A stretch of DNA of 64,000 nucleotides, taken from positions 3,642,693 to 3,706,692 of the forward strand of contig NZ_KI911559.1 in the NCBI RefSeq assembly GCF_000515255.1. The letters are read 5' to 3'. Positions 44,327 to 53,409 of the stretch are shown here, one piece after another (the first letter of the stretch is position 1; each line of letters starts with the position of its first letter). The notes under the pieces were generated by a model that did not search any database, had not been told where the DNA came from, and saw only the letters and a list, made by a program, of their open reading frames with translations. The translations under genes were made by a program, and so were the position numbers. The stretch is from Rhodovibrio salinarum DSM 9154. GTDB lineage: Bacteria > Pseudomonadota > Alphaproteobacteria > Kiloniellales > Rhodovibrionaceae.

Positions 44327-44356
44327 GCGCGCCGCGTTCAACAAATCGCGGCGCGC
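44327..44356. terminator. Hairpin between convergent rsmD and a small gene
   Basis: A perfect 10-bp stem (GCGCGCCGCG / CGCGGCGCGC) with the loop TTCAACAAAT, between converging genes. No T-run, so the strength is uncertain. Confidence 0.45.
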
Positions 44357-44541
44357 TAAGCGGCGTCTGGTTCAAGCACCCGCTCGGAAACCCGGCGGAC
44401 GAGCTGGGTCTGAAGGCGACGGATCGCGGCTTCAAGGGCGGTGACATCAACGGCGTTCTGCCGGCCGTATTTGCGCACGCACGCGAGTGCCTCGTCGAGC
44501 TTCGCGGTCGTCGCGTCGGGAGTCTGCATACGGTTGCTCAT
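44356..44541 (-). CDS. Small hypothetical protein, 61 aa
   Basis: 61 residues from ATG 44541, with GAGG about 10 bases upstream. Helical and charged (TAKLDEALACVRKYGRQNAVD, LEAAIRRLQTQLVRRVSERV), no membrane segment. It follows another small gene of similar character on the same strand, 65 bases apart, so the two probably form a small operon. No family recognised. Confidence 0.55.
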   Translation of the reverse strand: MSNRMQTPDATTAKLDEALACVRKYGRQNAVDVTALEAAIRRLQTQLVRRVSERVLEPDAA

Positions 44542-44606
44542 GGGTAATTCCTCTCTGGCCTCTGCCACTTGGGGGCGTGTGCCGACGGTAGGGTGCGCGG
44601 CGGCGA

Positions 44607-44771
44607 TCAGGCTGCCTGGGGCTGAGAAGCGGTGGTCGCCGGCGTGCCGTGCGCCCCGTCCAACGTCTCGATCAGCGCGATCAGCTCGCGGAGCTCGCGC
44701 GCACTTTCTGGATCCTCTTCCGCAGCGGTGCGCAGGCGGTCCACGGCGAGCCAGAGGTTGATGTTCTGCAT
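44607..44771 (-). CDS. Small hypothetical protein, 54 aa
   Basis: 54 residues from ATG 44771 with AGGGAG upstream. Acidic and helical (NLWLAVDRLRTAAEEDPESARELRE), with a low-complexity tail. Upstream lies an AT-rich gap (about 44780-44930) suited to a promoter. Function unknown. Confidence 0.55.
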   Translation of the reverse strand: MQNINLWLAVDRLRTAAEEDPESARELRELIALIETLDGAHGTPATTASQPQAA

Positions 44772-44995
44772 GGCGGCACGTCTCCCTTTCTGGGTGACAG
44801 AGGTCGTCCAAACGACCGTTTCGACGCCTTCCACCCTCTCGCACCGCCCGTGAAATACCGATTCAATTTTTAGATTGTCGCATTGCACAAAACTATTTCT
44901 ACAGAATTCGAATGTAACTTTTCCACGCATCACCCAAGGGATACGGGCCTGGGCGGCGCCCCGTCTTATCGAGACCAAGTGACACTTTGTCGCAG

Positions 44996-45035
44996 ACAAG
45001 AAAAACCCGGCATCGGGACACCCCAATGCCGGGTT
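44996..45035 (-). terminator. Intrinsic terminator of the ahcY-adenosine kinase transcript
   Basis: A perfect 10-bp stem (AACCCGGCAT at 45004-45013 with 45026-45035) and, reading on the minus strand, a TTTTTCTT tail. It lies 43 bases after the adenosine kinase stop and closes the methyl-cycle block. Confidence 0.88.
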
Positions 45036-45077
45036 CAAAAACGGCGGCAGGAACCGCCGGCGCCAGTCAGGGACCGT

Positions 45078-46067
45078 TTACGCTGCCTTTTGCAGCAGCG
45101 GCTTGATGTCCTTGCGCGGCCGGGCGCCCAGGTGGGCGATCGCCTCCGCCGCCAGACGGGCGCCAAGCGCGCCGCTGTCGGCATGCGACCAGCCGTGCGT
45201 GACGCCGTAGAGGAAGCCGGCGGCGTACATGTCGCCCGCGCCGGTGGTGTCCTCCAGCTGTGCCGGCTTGACCGCCGCGACCTCGGTCGTCTGGCCGCCA
45301 TCGACCACGATCGAGCCGTTCTCGCTGCGGGTGACCACAGCGATCAGACCATCACGCTTCAGCCATTCGACCGCCGACCAGACATCGCCGGTCCCGGCAA
45401 GGGTCTTGGCCTCTTCCTCGTTGGCGAGCAGGATATCGAGACCGTCGTCGAGGACCTTGCGGAACTCCTCAAGATGACGCTCGACGCAGCCGGCGTCCGA
45501 CAAACTCAACGCCGTCTTGGTGGCATGCTTGCGCGCCGCCGGCAGGGCGAGATGGCAGGCCTCGTTCGCCTGCGGGCTGTCGAACAGATAGCCCTCGAGC
45601 AGCAGCACCTCGGCGTCCGCGATCAGGTCGTTGTCGACGTCGTCCTTGGACAGCGTGATCGCCGCGCCCAGCGAGGTGTACATCGTGCGCTGGGCATCCG
45701 GGGTCACCGCGACCAGCGAACGCGCGGTGGTCATCTGCCCGTCCGCACGGTCGGCCTGGAAGGTGACGCCGTTGGCCTTCATGTCGTGGGCGTAGACCAG
45801 GCCCAGCTCGTCGTCGGCGACCTTGCCGATGTAGCCAGTCTTGGCCCCCAGCGCGCCGAGCGCGGCGACGGTATTGCCGACCGACCCGCCGGAACACTCG
45901 ATGCCCGACGGCATGGCCTGGTATAGCCGCTCGGCCGTTTCTTCGTCGCCGAGCTGCATGCCGCCCTTGGTCAGGCCGTGCTTCTCCAGGAAGCTGTCCT
46001 CGACGTTGACCAGCACGTCGACGACCGCGTTGCCGATCCCGACAACCTTGTAGTTCTTATCGGCCAA
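45078..46067 (-). CDS. Adenosine kinase (PfkB family)
   Basis: 329 residues, ribokinase fold. The PfkB signature with catalytic Asp is DTTGAGDMYAAGFLYG; the N-terminal GNAVVDVLVNVEDSFL and CSGGSVGNTVAALG match bacterial adenosine kinases. It phosphorylates the adenosine released by AhcY to AMP, pulling S-adenosylhomocysteine hydrolysis forward. It follows ahcY by 125 bases and ends at a strong terminator. The context makes adenosine a better substrate guess than a sugar. Confidence 0.85.
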   Translation of the reverse strand: MADKNYKVVGIGNAVVDVLVNVEDSFLEKHGLTKGGMQLGDEETAERLYQAMPSGIECSGGSVGNTVAALGALGAKTGYIGKVADDELGLVYAHDMKANGVTFQADRADGQMTTARSLVAVTPDAQRTMYTSLGAAITLSKDDVDNDLIADAEVLLLEGYLFDSPQANEACHLALPAARKHATKTALSLSDAGCVERHLEEFRKVLDDGLDILLANEEEAKTLAGTGDVWSAVEWLKRDGLIAVVTRSENGSIVVDGGQTTEVAAVKPAQLEDTTGAGDMYAAGFLYGVTHGWSHADSGALGARLAAEAIAHLGARPRKDIKPLLQKAA

Positions 46068-46192
46068 GGTTGATCCTCCCTTGTCGAATGGTCTCTCGCG
46101 CAGCTAGCGGCTGCCCGTTCGATAGGCGTCGCGGCCCCTCCCTCCCCCTCAAGGAAGCGGGAGGGGCCGCGTCTCCGCCGCGCCGGGCGCGC

Positions 46193-47491
46193 TTAGTAGC
46201 GGTAGTGGTCGGGCTTGAAGGGACCGGTCTTGGGCACGCCGAGGTACTCGGCCTGCTGCTCGGTCATCTGCTCCAGCTTGACGCCGATCTTGGACAGGTG
46301 CAGCGAGGCGACCTTCTCGTCCAGGTGCTTGGGCAGCACGTAGACGTCGTGCTTGTAGTCCTTGGCGTTGTGCCAAAGCTCCATCTGCGCCATCACCTGG
46401 TTGGTGAAGCTCGCCGACATCACGAAACTCGGGTGGCCGGTGGCGTTACCCAGGTTCACCAGGCGGCCCTCCGACAGCACGATCAGCCGCTTGCCGTCCG
46501 GGAACTCGACCTCGTCGACCTGCGGCTTGATGTTGTCCCACTTGAAGTTCTTCAGCCCGTCGATCTGGATCTCGTTGTCGAAGTGGCCGATGTTGCAGAC
46601 GATCGCCCGGTCCTTCATCGCCCGCATGTGGTCGACCGTGATCACGTCGACGTTGCCCGTCGCGGTGACGAAGATGTCGGCCAGCGGCGCCGCCTCCTCC
46701 ATCGTCGTCACCTCGTAGCCTTCCATCGCCGCCTGCAGCGCGCAGATCGGGTCAACCTCGGTCACCATCACCCGGCAGCCCGCGTTGCGCAGGCTCTGCG
46801 CCGAGCCCTTGCCGACGTCGCCGAAGCCGGCCACCAGCGCCCGCTTGCCGGCCATCATCACGTCGGTGCCCCGGCGGATGCCGTCGACCAGGCTCTCACG
46901 GCAGCCGTAGATGTTGTCGAACTTGCTCTTGGTCACGCTGTCGTTGACGTTGATCGCCGGGCACAGCAGCTCGCCCTTGCGCGCCATCTGGTACAGGCGC
47001 GCCACGCCCGTCGTGGTCTCCTCCGACAGCCCCTTGACCTGCTCCTTCAGCAGCTCCGGGAACTTCTCGTGCATCATCGCGGTCAGGTCGCCGCCGTCGT
47101 CCAGGATCATGTTCGGACGCCAGCCGTCCGGACCCACGATCGTCTGCTCGATCGCCCACCAGAAGCTGTCCTCGTCCATCCCCTTCCAGGCGAACACCGG
47201 CACCCCGGCCGCGGCTACCGCCGCCGCCGCCTGGTCCTGGGTCGAGAAGATGTTGCACGACGACCAGCGCACTTCCGCGCCCAGCGCCGTCAGCGTCTCG
47301 ATCAACACCGCCGTCTGCACCGTCATGTGCAGGCAGCCCGCAATCCGCGCCCCCTGCAGCGGCTTGGCCGCCCCGTACTCCTCGCGCAGCGCCATCAAAC
47401 CCGGCATCTCCGTCTGCGCGATCTCGATCTCCTTGCGACCCCACTCCGCAAGCTTGATGTCCGCTACCTTGTAGTCGGTGAATTCCTGCAT
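46193..47491 (-). CDS. ahcY: Adenosylhomocysteinase (SAH hydrolase)
   Basis: 432 residues. The NAD-binding loop is [11 protein letters not shown], the active-site segments include [12 protein letters not shown] and [19 protein letters not shown]-like sequence, and the C-terminus ends PFKPDHYRY as in bacterial SAHases. It reversibly splits S-adenosylhomocysteine to adenosine and homocysteine, relieving product inhibition of GSMT and SDMT. It lies between metK and the adenosine kinase gene, with a terminator before it, so it probably has its own promoter in the 200-base gap. Confidence 0.97.
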   Translation of the reverse strand: MQEFTDYKVADIKLAEWGRKEIEIAQTEMPGLMALREEYGAAKPLQGARIAGCLHMTVQTAVLIETLTALGAEVRWSSCNIFSTQDQAAAAVAAAGVPVFAWKGMDEDSFWWAIEQTIVGPDGWRPNMILDDGGDLTAMMHEKFPELLKEQVKGLSEETTTGVARLYQMARKGELLCPAINVNDSVTKSKFDNIYGCRESLVDGIRRGTDVMMAGKRALVAGFGDVGKGSAQSLRNAGCRVMVTEVDPICALQAAMEGYEVTTMEEAAPLADIFVTATGNVDVITVDHMRAMKDRAIVCNIGHFDNEIQIDGLKNFKWDNIKPQVDEVEFPDGKRLIVLSEGRLVNLGNATGHPSFVMSASFTNQVMAQMELWHNAKDYKHDVYVLPKHLDEKVASLHLSKIGVKLEQMTEQQAEYLGVPKTGPFKPDHYRY

Positions 47492-47690
47492 TGATGGCCT
47501 CCAATGACCTGATCTGTCGTCTCCGGCGAGAATCGCCTGCGCGCAATCACCGCCCGGGCGACTGTCGGCACCGGGGCGCGCGGGGCGCCGGAGGGATGTT
47601 CACGTGATTAAGCGTATGCGTCGTCTCGAAACCGGCCGCGGCCCGGGGCCTGCCGGCCGACTGCCCAATCCTGGATCGGCTGAGCAAAAG

Positions 47691-47734
47691 ACCATCCCCG
47701 CGCCGAACCTCCCGGGATCGGCGGCGGGGATGGT
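47691..47734 (-). terminator. Terminator between metK and ahcY
   Basis: A long stem of 16 pairs with one bulged G: ACCATCCCCG (47691-47700) with 47725-47734, and CGCCGA (47701-47706) with 47718-47723, loop of 11 bases. On the minus strand CTTTTG follows. It lies 20 bases after the metK stop, so metK and ahcY appear to be separate or partly uncoupled transcripts. Confidence 0.8.
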
Positions 47735-47754
47735 TGGTCGCCGTTCAGCAGTAC

Positions 47755-48933
47755 TTACTGCGCGGCGTGGGCCGGCGCCTCGGCGCGCAGCGCCTCGACA
47801 CGGTCCTTCTTCTCCCAGGTGAAGTCGTCCAGCTCGCGACCGAAGTGCCCGCCGCTGGCGGTCTGACGGAAGATCGGACGCTGCAGATCGAGCATGTTGA
47901 CGATGCCCTTCGGCCGCAGGTCGAAGGTCTCGCGGATCAGTTGCTCGATGCGGCGCTCGGGGATCTTCGCCGTACCCTGAGTGTTGACGTGGACGCTAGT
48001 CGGCTGCGCCACGCCGATGGCATAGGACAGCTGCACCTCGCAGACATCGGCCAGACCGGCCGCGACCACGTTCTTGGCGACGTAGCGCGCGGCGTACGCG
48101 GCGGAGCGGTCGACCTTTGTCGGGTCCTTACCGGAGAAGGCGCCGCCGCCGTGCCGGCCGATCCCGCCATAGGTGTCGACGATGATCTTCCGACCCGTCA
48201 GGCCGCAGTCGCCGTGCGGACCGCCGACCACGAAGCGCCCGGTCGGATTGACCAGGAACTTGGTGTCCTTGGAGATCATGTCGGTCGGCACGACCGGCTT
48301 GATGATCTCCTCGATGACACCCTCGCGGATCGTCTCGTAGTCGACCTCGTTGTCGTGCTGGGTCGACAGCACGACCGTGTCGATCGCCTTCGGGATGTCG
48401 TCCTCGTAGATCACCGAGACCTGGGACTTCGCATCCGGACGCAGCCAGTCGAGCTGCTTCTTCTGGTAGGCCTCGGCCTGACGCTCGGTCAGGCGGTGCG
48501 AGAGCTGGATCGGCATCGGCATCAGCTCGTCGGTCTCGCGGCAGGCGAAGCCGAACATCAGGCCCTGGTCACCCGCGCCCTGGTCGAGGTCGAGGCCGGA
48601 GCCCTCGTCGACGCCCTGCGCGATGTCCGGGCTCTGCTTGTCCAGCGCGATCAGGCAGGCGGCACTGGTGCCGTCGAAACCGAGCGCGCTGTCGGTGTAG
48701 CCGATGTCGCAGACCACGTCGCGGGCGAGCTGCTGATAGTCGACCTGCGCGGTCGTGGTGATCTCGCCGGCGAGCAGGATCAGGCCGGTGTTGACCAGCG
48801 TCTCACAGGCAACGCGGGCGCCCTTGTCCTGCTTCAGGATCTCGTCGAGCACCGCGTCGGAGATCTGGTCGGCGATCTTGTCCGGGTGGCCCGGACCGAC
48901 AGACTCGCTGGTGAGGATGTAGCCTTCAGACAT
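47755..48933 (-). CDS. metK: S-adenosylmethionine synthetase
   Basis: 392 residues. Motifs: [20 protein letters not shown] (ATP), [12 protein letters not shown], and [19 protein letters not shown] (phosphate loop). It makes S-adenosylmethionine from methionine and ATP. Its place directly after the two glycine-methylating enzymes suggests dedicated SAM supply for betaine synthesis, which uses three SAM per molecule. The 220 bases between SDMT and metK show no gene. Confidence 0.97.
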   Translation of the reverse strand: MSEGYILTSESVGPGHPDKIADQISDAVLDEILKQDKGARVACETLVNTGLILLAGEITTTAQVDYQQLARDVVCDIGYTDSALGFDGTSAACLIALDKQSPDIAQGVDEGSGLDLDQGAGDQGLMFGFACRETDELMPMPIQLSHRLTERQAEAYQKKQLDWLRPDAKSQVSVIYEDDIPKAIDTVVLSTQHDNEVDYETIREGVIEEIIKPVVPTDMISKDTKFLVNPTGRFVVGGPHGDCGLTGRKIIVDTYGGIGRHGGGAFSGKDPTKVDRSAAYAARYVAKNVVAAGLADVCEVQLSYAIGVAQPTSVHVNTQGTAKIPERRIEQLIRETFDLRPKGIVNMLDLQRPIFRQTASGGHFGRELDDFTWEKKDRVEALRAEAPAHAAQ

Positions 48934-49153
48934 GAAGTGCTCCTTTGCGTTGGCGTCTTGCGCGCTTGGTGGCAGCGCCCGATCGCGGCGGCCCAGATGA
49001 TGAACCGCACGCGCCGAACGGCGCCGAGCGCGCTACGTTTGGCGACACGCCCCAATACGCCGCGCCCTCCCGGGGACGCGCGAACGCGCCCGGCCAGGAA
49101 CCGCAGCCTAGGGGGAGCGCCGCGCGCCCCGGCAGGCGGCGTCGTTCCGCCGC

Positions 49154-49990
49154 TTACTTTCGGGCGATGAAGTATTCCCAGCCGATCTTGCCGGCGTTGG
49201 CGCTGTCGACCCAGTACTGCAGCTTCTGCGAGGTGTCGTCGACGCGCTCCTTGCCGATGCGCGGCTCGAACTCGTCGCGGCGCTGCTCGAGCTGGGAGCG
49301 TACCCAACCGTAGGTCGGGGCCACGTTGGACGACCAATCCTCGTGACGCTCGATCGTGAAGCCGATGTCCTTGAGCGCCTCGACGTAGTGATGGCCGTCC
49401 CACATGTCCGGGCTGTTCACCCGCGAATAGATGACCTCGCGGTCCTCTTGCGGAGTGCCGTCACGCACCAGCAGGTCGGTCATCACCAACTTGCCGCCCG
49501 GCTTGAGGACCCGATAGGCTTCCTCCAGCACCTTCCGCTTGTCGACGGCGTGCAGGAACGCTTCCTGCGACCAGTAGTAGTCGAAGGTGTTGTCCTTGTA
49601 CTGCAGGTCGTGGAAGTCGGCCCACTCGAAGCTGACCTTGTCTTCCAGGCCCTCGTCACGGGTCAGCTCGCGGCCCCAGTCCAACTCCTTCTCGGAGATG
49701 TTCGAGGCGACCACGCGCACGCCGTAGTTCTTCGCCAGGAAGCGGGCGAGCGCGCCATAGCCGCAACCGACGTCCAGCAGCAGCCCCTCGGGCTTCAGCT
49801 CGACCGGGTCGGCCTGCTTGACGTTGGAGCGGTGCATCGCGGTGGGAAGATCCTCGGTCTCGGGATCCTCGAAGTAGCCGATGTGGACGTTCTCGCCCCA
49901 GATATCGCGGTAAATCTCGTCCGCGGGACCGTCGTAATAGGCCTTCGTCGTCTCGACGATATCGCGGATGCTTTGAGCGGCTTCCGCCAT
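49154..49990 (-). CDS. Sarcosine/dimethylglycine N-methyltransferase (SDMT)
   Basis: 278 residues, class I SAM methyltransferase. The SAM loop is LLDVGCGYGALARFLA; NVHIGYFEDPETEDL, WSQEAFLHAVDKRKVLEEA and NSPDMWDGHHY match SDMT/BsmB proteins of halophiles. It carries out the last two methylations, sarcosine to dimethylglycine to glycine betaine. It is encoded just downstream of GSMT. The protein is acidic, as expected for enzymes working at high salt. Symbols used elsewhere for this family vary, so none is given. Confidence 0.92.
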   Translation of the reverse strand: MAEAAQSIRDIVETTKAYYDGPADEIYRDIWGENVHIGYFEDPETEDLPTAMHRSNVKQADPVELKPEGLLLDVGCGYGALARFLAKNYGVRVVASNISEKELDWGRELTRDEGLEDKVSFEWADFHDLQYKDNTFDYYWSQEAFLHAVDKRKVLEEAYRVLKPGGKLVMTDLLVRDGTPQEDREVIYSRVNSPDMWDGHHYVEALKDIGFTIERHEDWSSNVAPTYGWVRSQLEQRRDEFEPRIGKERVDDTSQKLQYWVDSANAGKIGWEYFIARK

Positions 49991-50085
49991 GATCTCAGCC
50001 TCCCTTTACCCTGTCTCGTGGGCCGTCCGCGCCAACACCTGGGCGGTGGAACACCCCCGGTGCGCGCGGCCCAACCTATGCCGAA

Positions 50086-50119
50086 ACGGCCCGCCGCACC
50101 GTGGTGCGTCGCGGGCCGT
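50086..50119 (-). terminator. Hairpin between GSMT and SDMT genes
   Basis: ACGGCCCGC (50086-50094) pairs with 50111-50119 and CGCAC (50095-50099) with 50104-50108, a 14-bp stem with a 2-base bulge and 4-base loop. On the minus strand TTTCGG follows. It lies right after the GSMT stop and may partly terminate or stabilise the GSMT message, setting the ratio of the two enzymes. Confidence 0.5.
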
Positions 50120-50130
50120 GGACGGGTGGC

Positions 50131-50886
50131 TTAGTGGCGCGGCTTGCGACCAACGACCTGCAGGAAGTCGACGTTCTCCGGATCGTACTTCTTCTCGAAG
50201 TCGCCGTAGCTGTGGAGCTCGGTGAAGCCCGCCTCGTCCATCAGGCTGCGCATGTAGGACTGGCGCAGCGGGAACATGGTGAGGTGGAACTTGTTGCCAT
50301 CCGGATAGCTGTACTCGAAGCGCACCATGTCGTCCTGGATGATCACCGGACGGGCGTCGACGCCGCTGCCGACGTAGTAGTACTGGTGCTTGCTGTCGTA
50401 GCCGTGGTCCAGAATCTTATCGTAGTTGCGGTGGTCGATCACCGCGATACCGCCCGGCTTGAGGACGTTCAGCATGGCCTCCAGCGAGCGCCGACGGTCG
50501 TCCTCGTCGAACAGGTGCGTGAAGGCGTTGCCCAGGCATAGCAGCGAATCGAAGCTGTTGTGCGCGAACACCTTGTCCAGTTCACGCCAGTCGACGGTCT
50601 TGGCGTCCTTCAGGGTGACGTCCATCTGCCGGGCGTTTTCCTTGGTCTTTTCGACCATCGCCTCGGCGCCATCGGCGGCGGTGACCTCATAGCCCTGGTC
50701 GGCCAGGATGACAGCGTGGAAGCCGGTGCCCGTGGCAATGTCCGCCACGCTCTTGCAGTTGTATTGATCGAGCAGGCCTTCGAAGAAGCCATCTTCGCCC
50801 TTCGCGCGGCCTTCCCAACCAATCAGCTTGTCCCAGCGGTTCACGAAGTCGTCGGTGTATTCACGCTGATAGGTTTCGCTTTCCAT
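50131..50886 (-). CDS. Glycine/sarcosine N-methyltransferase (GSMT)
   Basis: 251 residues from ATG 50886, with GGAGG seven bases upstream. The SAM site is VADIATGTGFHAVILA; family segments include DFVNRWDKLIGWEGRAKGE, CLGNAFTHLFDE and AVIDHRNYDKILDHG. It methylates glycine to sarcosine and on to dimethylglycine. First gene of the betaine block, preceded by a 767-base control region and divergent from serA. A longer frame reaching 51072 is not supported. Confidence 0.93.
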   Translation of the reverse strand: MESETYQREYTDDFVNRWDKLIGWEGRAKGEDGFFEGLLDQYNCKSVADIATGTGFHAVILADQGYEVTAADGAEAMVEKTKENARQMDVTLKDAKTVDWRELDKVFAHNSFDSLLCLGNAFTHLFDEDDRRRSLEAMLNVLKPGGIAVIDHRNYDKILDHGYDSKHQYYYVGSGVDARPVIIQDDMVRFEYSYPDGNKFHLTMFPLRQSYMRSLMDEAGFTELHSYGDFEKKYDPENVDFLQVVGRKPRH

Positions 50887-51653
50887 AATCGCCTCCAGCT
50901 TTTTTGCGCTATTGACCATTTTCTTTGGCGATATGCCCGGGAGCGCCTTCTGTGCTGCGCCGCACACGTTGGGGCCGAACGCGCAGGTTCGCCCCGCCCC
51001 CGGTCGCCAGTATTGTTTTGTTTTTATGTCATCACGGCGTGCGAACGTGGGCCTTGCCCCTAATCGCCGCACCTCCGTCGCGGCTGAGTGCCGCTTTCGT
51101 GTGCGTCACCATTGAACGGTGTTTTTTCACATTTTCAACCACATTTTCACGCTATCGGTTGAAGCCTTATCTAAGACCGTATTTTAGCACGGTTTTTTTG
51201 GATACTTTTAACCTATATTTCCACTCCTTAGACCCGCCGCTCGGGCGACAGTCGCCGCAGAGCAACATAAGTTGTTCAATAGCGACCGATTGTTTGGTAT
51301 CTACGTCATCGGGCGGCGAAGGTTCCCTCTCCACACGCAGCGGAATACTGGCCGCCGAACAAGACAGAAACTGGACCGTCTGGCATCGCGATCCGCAGGG
51401 TCGTGCCGTGACCCCACGTCCACATAGACCGTGAACGACCGTTATTGACGGGAAAGCGACATCGAGGCGACGCGATATCGATATCGCGCCAGCAGGCGCC
51501 GGGAAGCGGAAAAACCAATAGCGCATCGGCGACGGGACGATGCCGCACCGCGTGCCCAAGCTACGGCTACAGACGCAAAAGCGCGCGAAATCATCGGCGC
51601 CCAAGGTTGCTCCACGGGGTAGGCGCCGCCATCGCAGAACCAAGGAGGGGCTC
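50887..51653. promoter_or_regulatory. Long control region between the GSMT and serA genes
   Basis: 767 bases with no convincing gene. It is much richer in A/T than its surroundings, especially 50890-50940 and 51110-51240. It holds an 18-base perfect palindrome (51471-51488) and a short hairpin, ACCGT/ACGGT with a T7 run (51176-51199). It must carry divergent promoters for the betaine genes and serA; salt-dependent control is likely but not shown by sequence. Confidence 0.6.
51471..51488. promoter_or_regulatory. 18-base perfect palindrome upstream of serA
   Basis: CGCGATATCGATATCGCG is its own reverse complement. It lies 166 bases upstream of serA and 585 bases upstream of GSMT. Size and symmetry suit a dimeric regulator. 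Confidence 0.45.
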
Positions 51654-53264
51654 ATGCCCAAGGTACTGATCGCCGACAAGCTGTCCGAAAGCGCAGTGGA
51701 GGTGTTCCGCCAGCGTGGCGTGGACGCCGAGATCGCCACCGGTCTCAGCCCGGAAGAGCTGAAGAAGAAGCTGCCGGGCTTCGACGGCCTGGCGATCCGC
51801 TCCGCCACCAAGGTCACCAAGGAGATCCTGGACGCCGCCCCCGACCTCCGGGTGGTCGGCCGCGCTGGCATCGGTGTCGACAATGTCGACCAGGAGGCCG
51901 CGACCGCCCGCGGCGTGGTGGTGATGAACACCCCCGGCGGCAACGCAGTGACCACGGCCGAGCACGCGATCTCCCTGATGCTCGCGATGGCGCGGCGAAT
52001 CCCGCAGGCCGACGCCTCCACCAAGGCCGGCAAGTGGGAGAAGTCGAAGTTCCAGGGCGTCGAGGTGACCAACAAGACCCTCGGCCTGGTCGGCTGCGGC
52101 AACATCGGTGCGATCGTCGCCGAGCGCGCCCGTGGCCTGCGCATGAAGGTGATCGCCTACGATCCCTACCTGACCCAGGAGCGCGCCCGGACGCTCGGCA
52201 TCAAGCGTGTGGAGACGCTCGACGAGCTGTATGGACAGGCGGACTTCATCACCCTGCACGTGCCCAAGACCGACGAAACCACGGGCATGATCGACAAGGC
52301 GGCGATGCAGAAAATGAAACCGGGCGTGCGGATCATCAACTGCGCGCGCGGCGGTCTGATCGTCGAGCAGGACCTCGCCGACATGATCCAGGACGGTCAT
52401 GTCGCAGCGGCGGCGATCGACGTCTACGACGAGGAGCCGGCCAAGGCGAATCCGCTGTTCGAGCTGGAGAACACGGTCTGCACGCCGCACCTGGGCGCCT
52501 CGACGTCCGAGGCACAGGAGAAGGTCGCCGTGCAGGTCGCCGAGCAGATGGCCGATTACCTGACCACCGGCGCAGTCTCCAACGCCCTCAACATGCCGAG
52601 CCTGACGGCCGAGGAATCCGAGCACCTGGGCCCTTACATGACGCTCGCCGACCAGATCGGCTCGTTCGCCGGCCAGTTGACCCGCAGCGGCATCTCCAGC
52701 ATCAAGATCGAGTACGAGGGCACCGTTGCCGGCCTGAACACCCGCCCCATCACACAAAGCGCGCTGGCCGCGCTGCTCCGGCCCGTGCTGGCGTCGGTCA
52801 ACCTGGTCAACGCGCCCGTGGTGGCCCGCGAGCGCGACATCGAGGTGTCCGAGGTCAAGCACGAGCGCGACCACGACTACCAGACGCTGGTCCGGGTCAG
52901 CGTACAGTCGGAAAGCGGCAGCCACAGCATCGCCGGCACGCTGTTCGGCGGCGACAAACCACGCCTGGTGGAAATCAACGGCATCGCCGTGGAAGCCGAA
53001 CTCGGCCCGCGCATGCTATACATCTCCAACGAGGATAAGCCGGGCCTGATCGGCGACGTCGGCAATACGCTCGCCGAATCGGGCATCAACATCGCGACCT
53101 TCCACCTCGGCCGGGCAGAACGCGGCCGCGACGCGCTGGCGCTGATCGAGGTGGACGACGACGTCGCCCCGTACGTCGTGGAGAAGCTGAGCAAGCTCCC
53201 CGCGATCCGCGACGTGAACGTCTTCCGGCACCCGCAGATCCAGCTGGCCGAGGCCGCGGAATAG
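51654..53264 (+). CDS. serA: D-3-phosphoglycerate dehydrogenase
   Basis: 536 residues from ATG 51654 with AAGGAGG upstream. The NAD-binding segment is LGLVGCGNIGAIVAERA and the catalytic Arg/Glu/His residues lie in INCARGGLI, DVYDEEP and TPHLGAST. The long form with an intervening domain and a C-terminal ACT domain (ISNEDKPGLIGDVGNTLAE) is present, so serine feedback is possible. It commits 3-phosphoglycerate to serine and hence glycine. Divergent from the betaine genes, fitting precursor supply. Confidence 0.96.
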   Translation: MPKVLIADKLSESAVEVFRQRGVDAEIATGLSPEELKKKLPGFDGLAIRSATKVTKEILDAAPDLRVVGRAGIGVDNVDQEAATARGVVVMNTPGGNAVTTAEHAISLMLAMARRIPQADASTKAGKWEKSKFQGVEVTNKTLGLVGCGNIGAIVAERARGLRMKVIAYDPYLTQERARTLGIKRVETLDELYGQADFITLHVPKTDETTGMIDKAAMQKMKPGVRIINCARGGLIVEQDLADMIQDGHVAAAAIDVYDEEPAKANPLFELENTVCTPHLGASTSEAQEKVAVQVAEQMADYLTTGAVSNALNMPSLTAEESEHLGPYMTLADQIGSFAGQLTRSGISSIKIEYEGTVAGLNTRPITQSALAALLRPVLASVNLVNAPVVARERDIEVSEVKHERDHDYQTLVRVSVQSESGSHSIAGTLFGGDKPRLVEINGIAVEAELGPRMLYISNEDKPGLIGDVGNTLAESGINIATFHLGRAERGRDALALIEVDDDVAPYVVEKLSKLPAIRDVNVFRHPQIQLAEAAE

Positions 53265-53296
53265 CGGCCGGCACGCTTGTGCCGGGCGACCCGAGC

Positions 53297-53334
53297 CCCC
53301 CGGTCGCGGCCCTGCGGCCGGGGGCGTTCTCGTT
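53297..53334 (+). terminator. Probable terminator of serA
   Basis: CCCCCGG (53297-53303) pairs with CCGGGGG (53318-53324), with a GC-rich loop that can fold further, followed by CGTTCTCGTTT. It lies 32 bases after the serA stop. Confidence 0.6.
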
Positions 53335-53409
53335 TGTGCCACCGAACGCGACTCCCGATCCCGGCGTTGGCGTTCACGACCGAGGACGACCGAAAGGACC
53401 GATTCTGGC

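Noticed and set aside
47492-47690. Possible SAM or SAH riboswitch upstream of ahcY
   Set aside because: I looked for conserved cores and a pseudoknot-like arrangement on the minus strand and found only a short TCACGTGA palindrome. A covariance-model scan (for example SAH, SAM-II, SAM/SAH models) would decide; without it I do not call one.
46070-49170. Long plus-strand frames opposite ahcY and metK
   Set aside because: They mirror highly conserved genes and consist of Val/Leu/His/Asp/Arg-rich low-complexity sequence; antisense artefacts.
51167-52144. 325-codon minus-strand frame across the serA upstream region
   Set aside because: Half of it is antisense to serA; the rest is Arg/Ser-rich with no recognisable domain.
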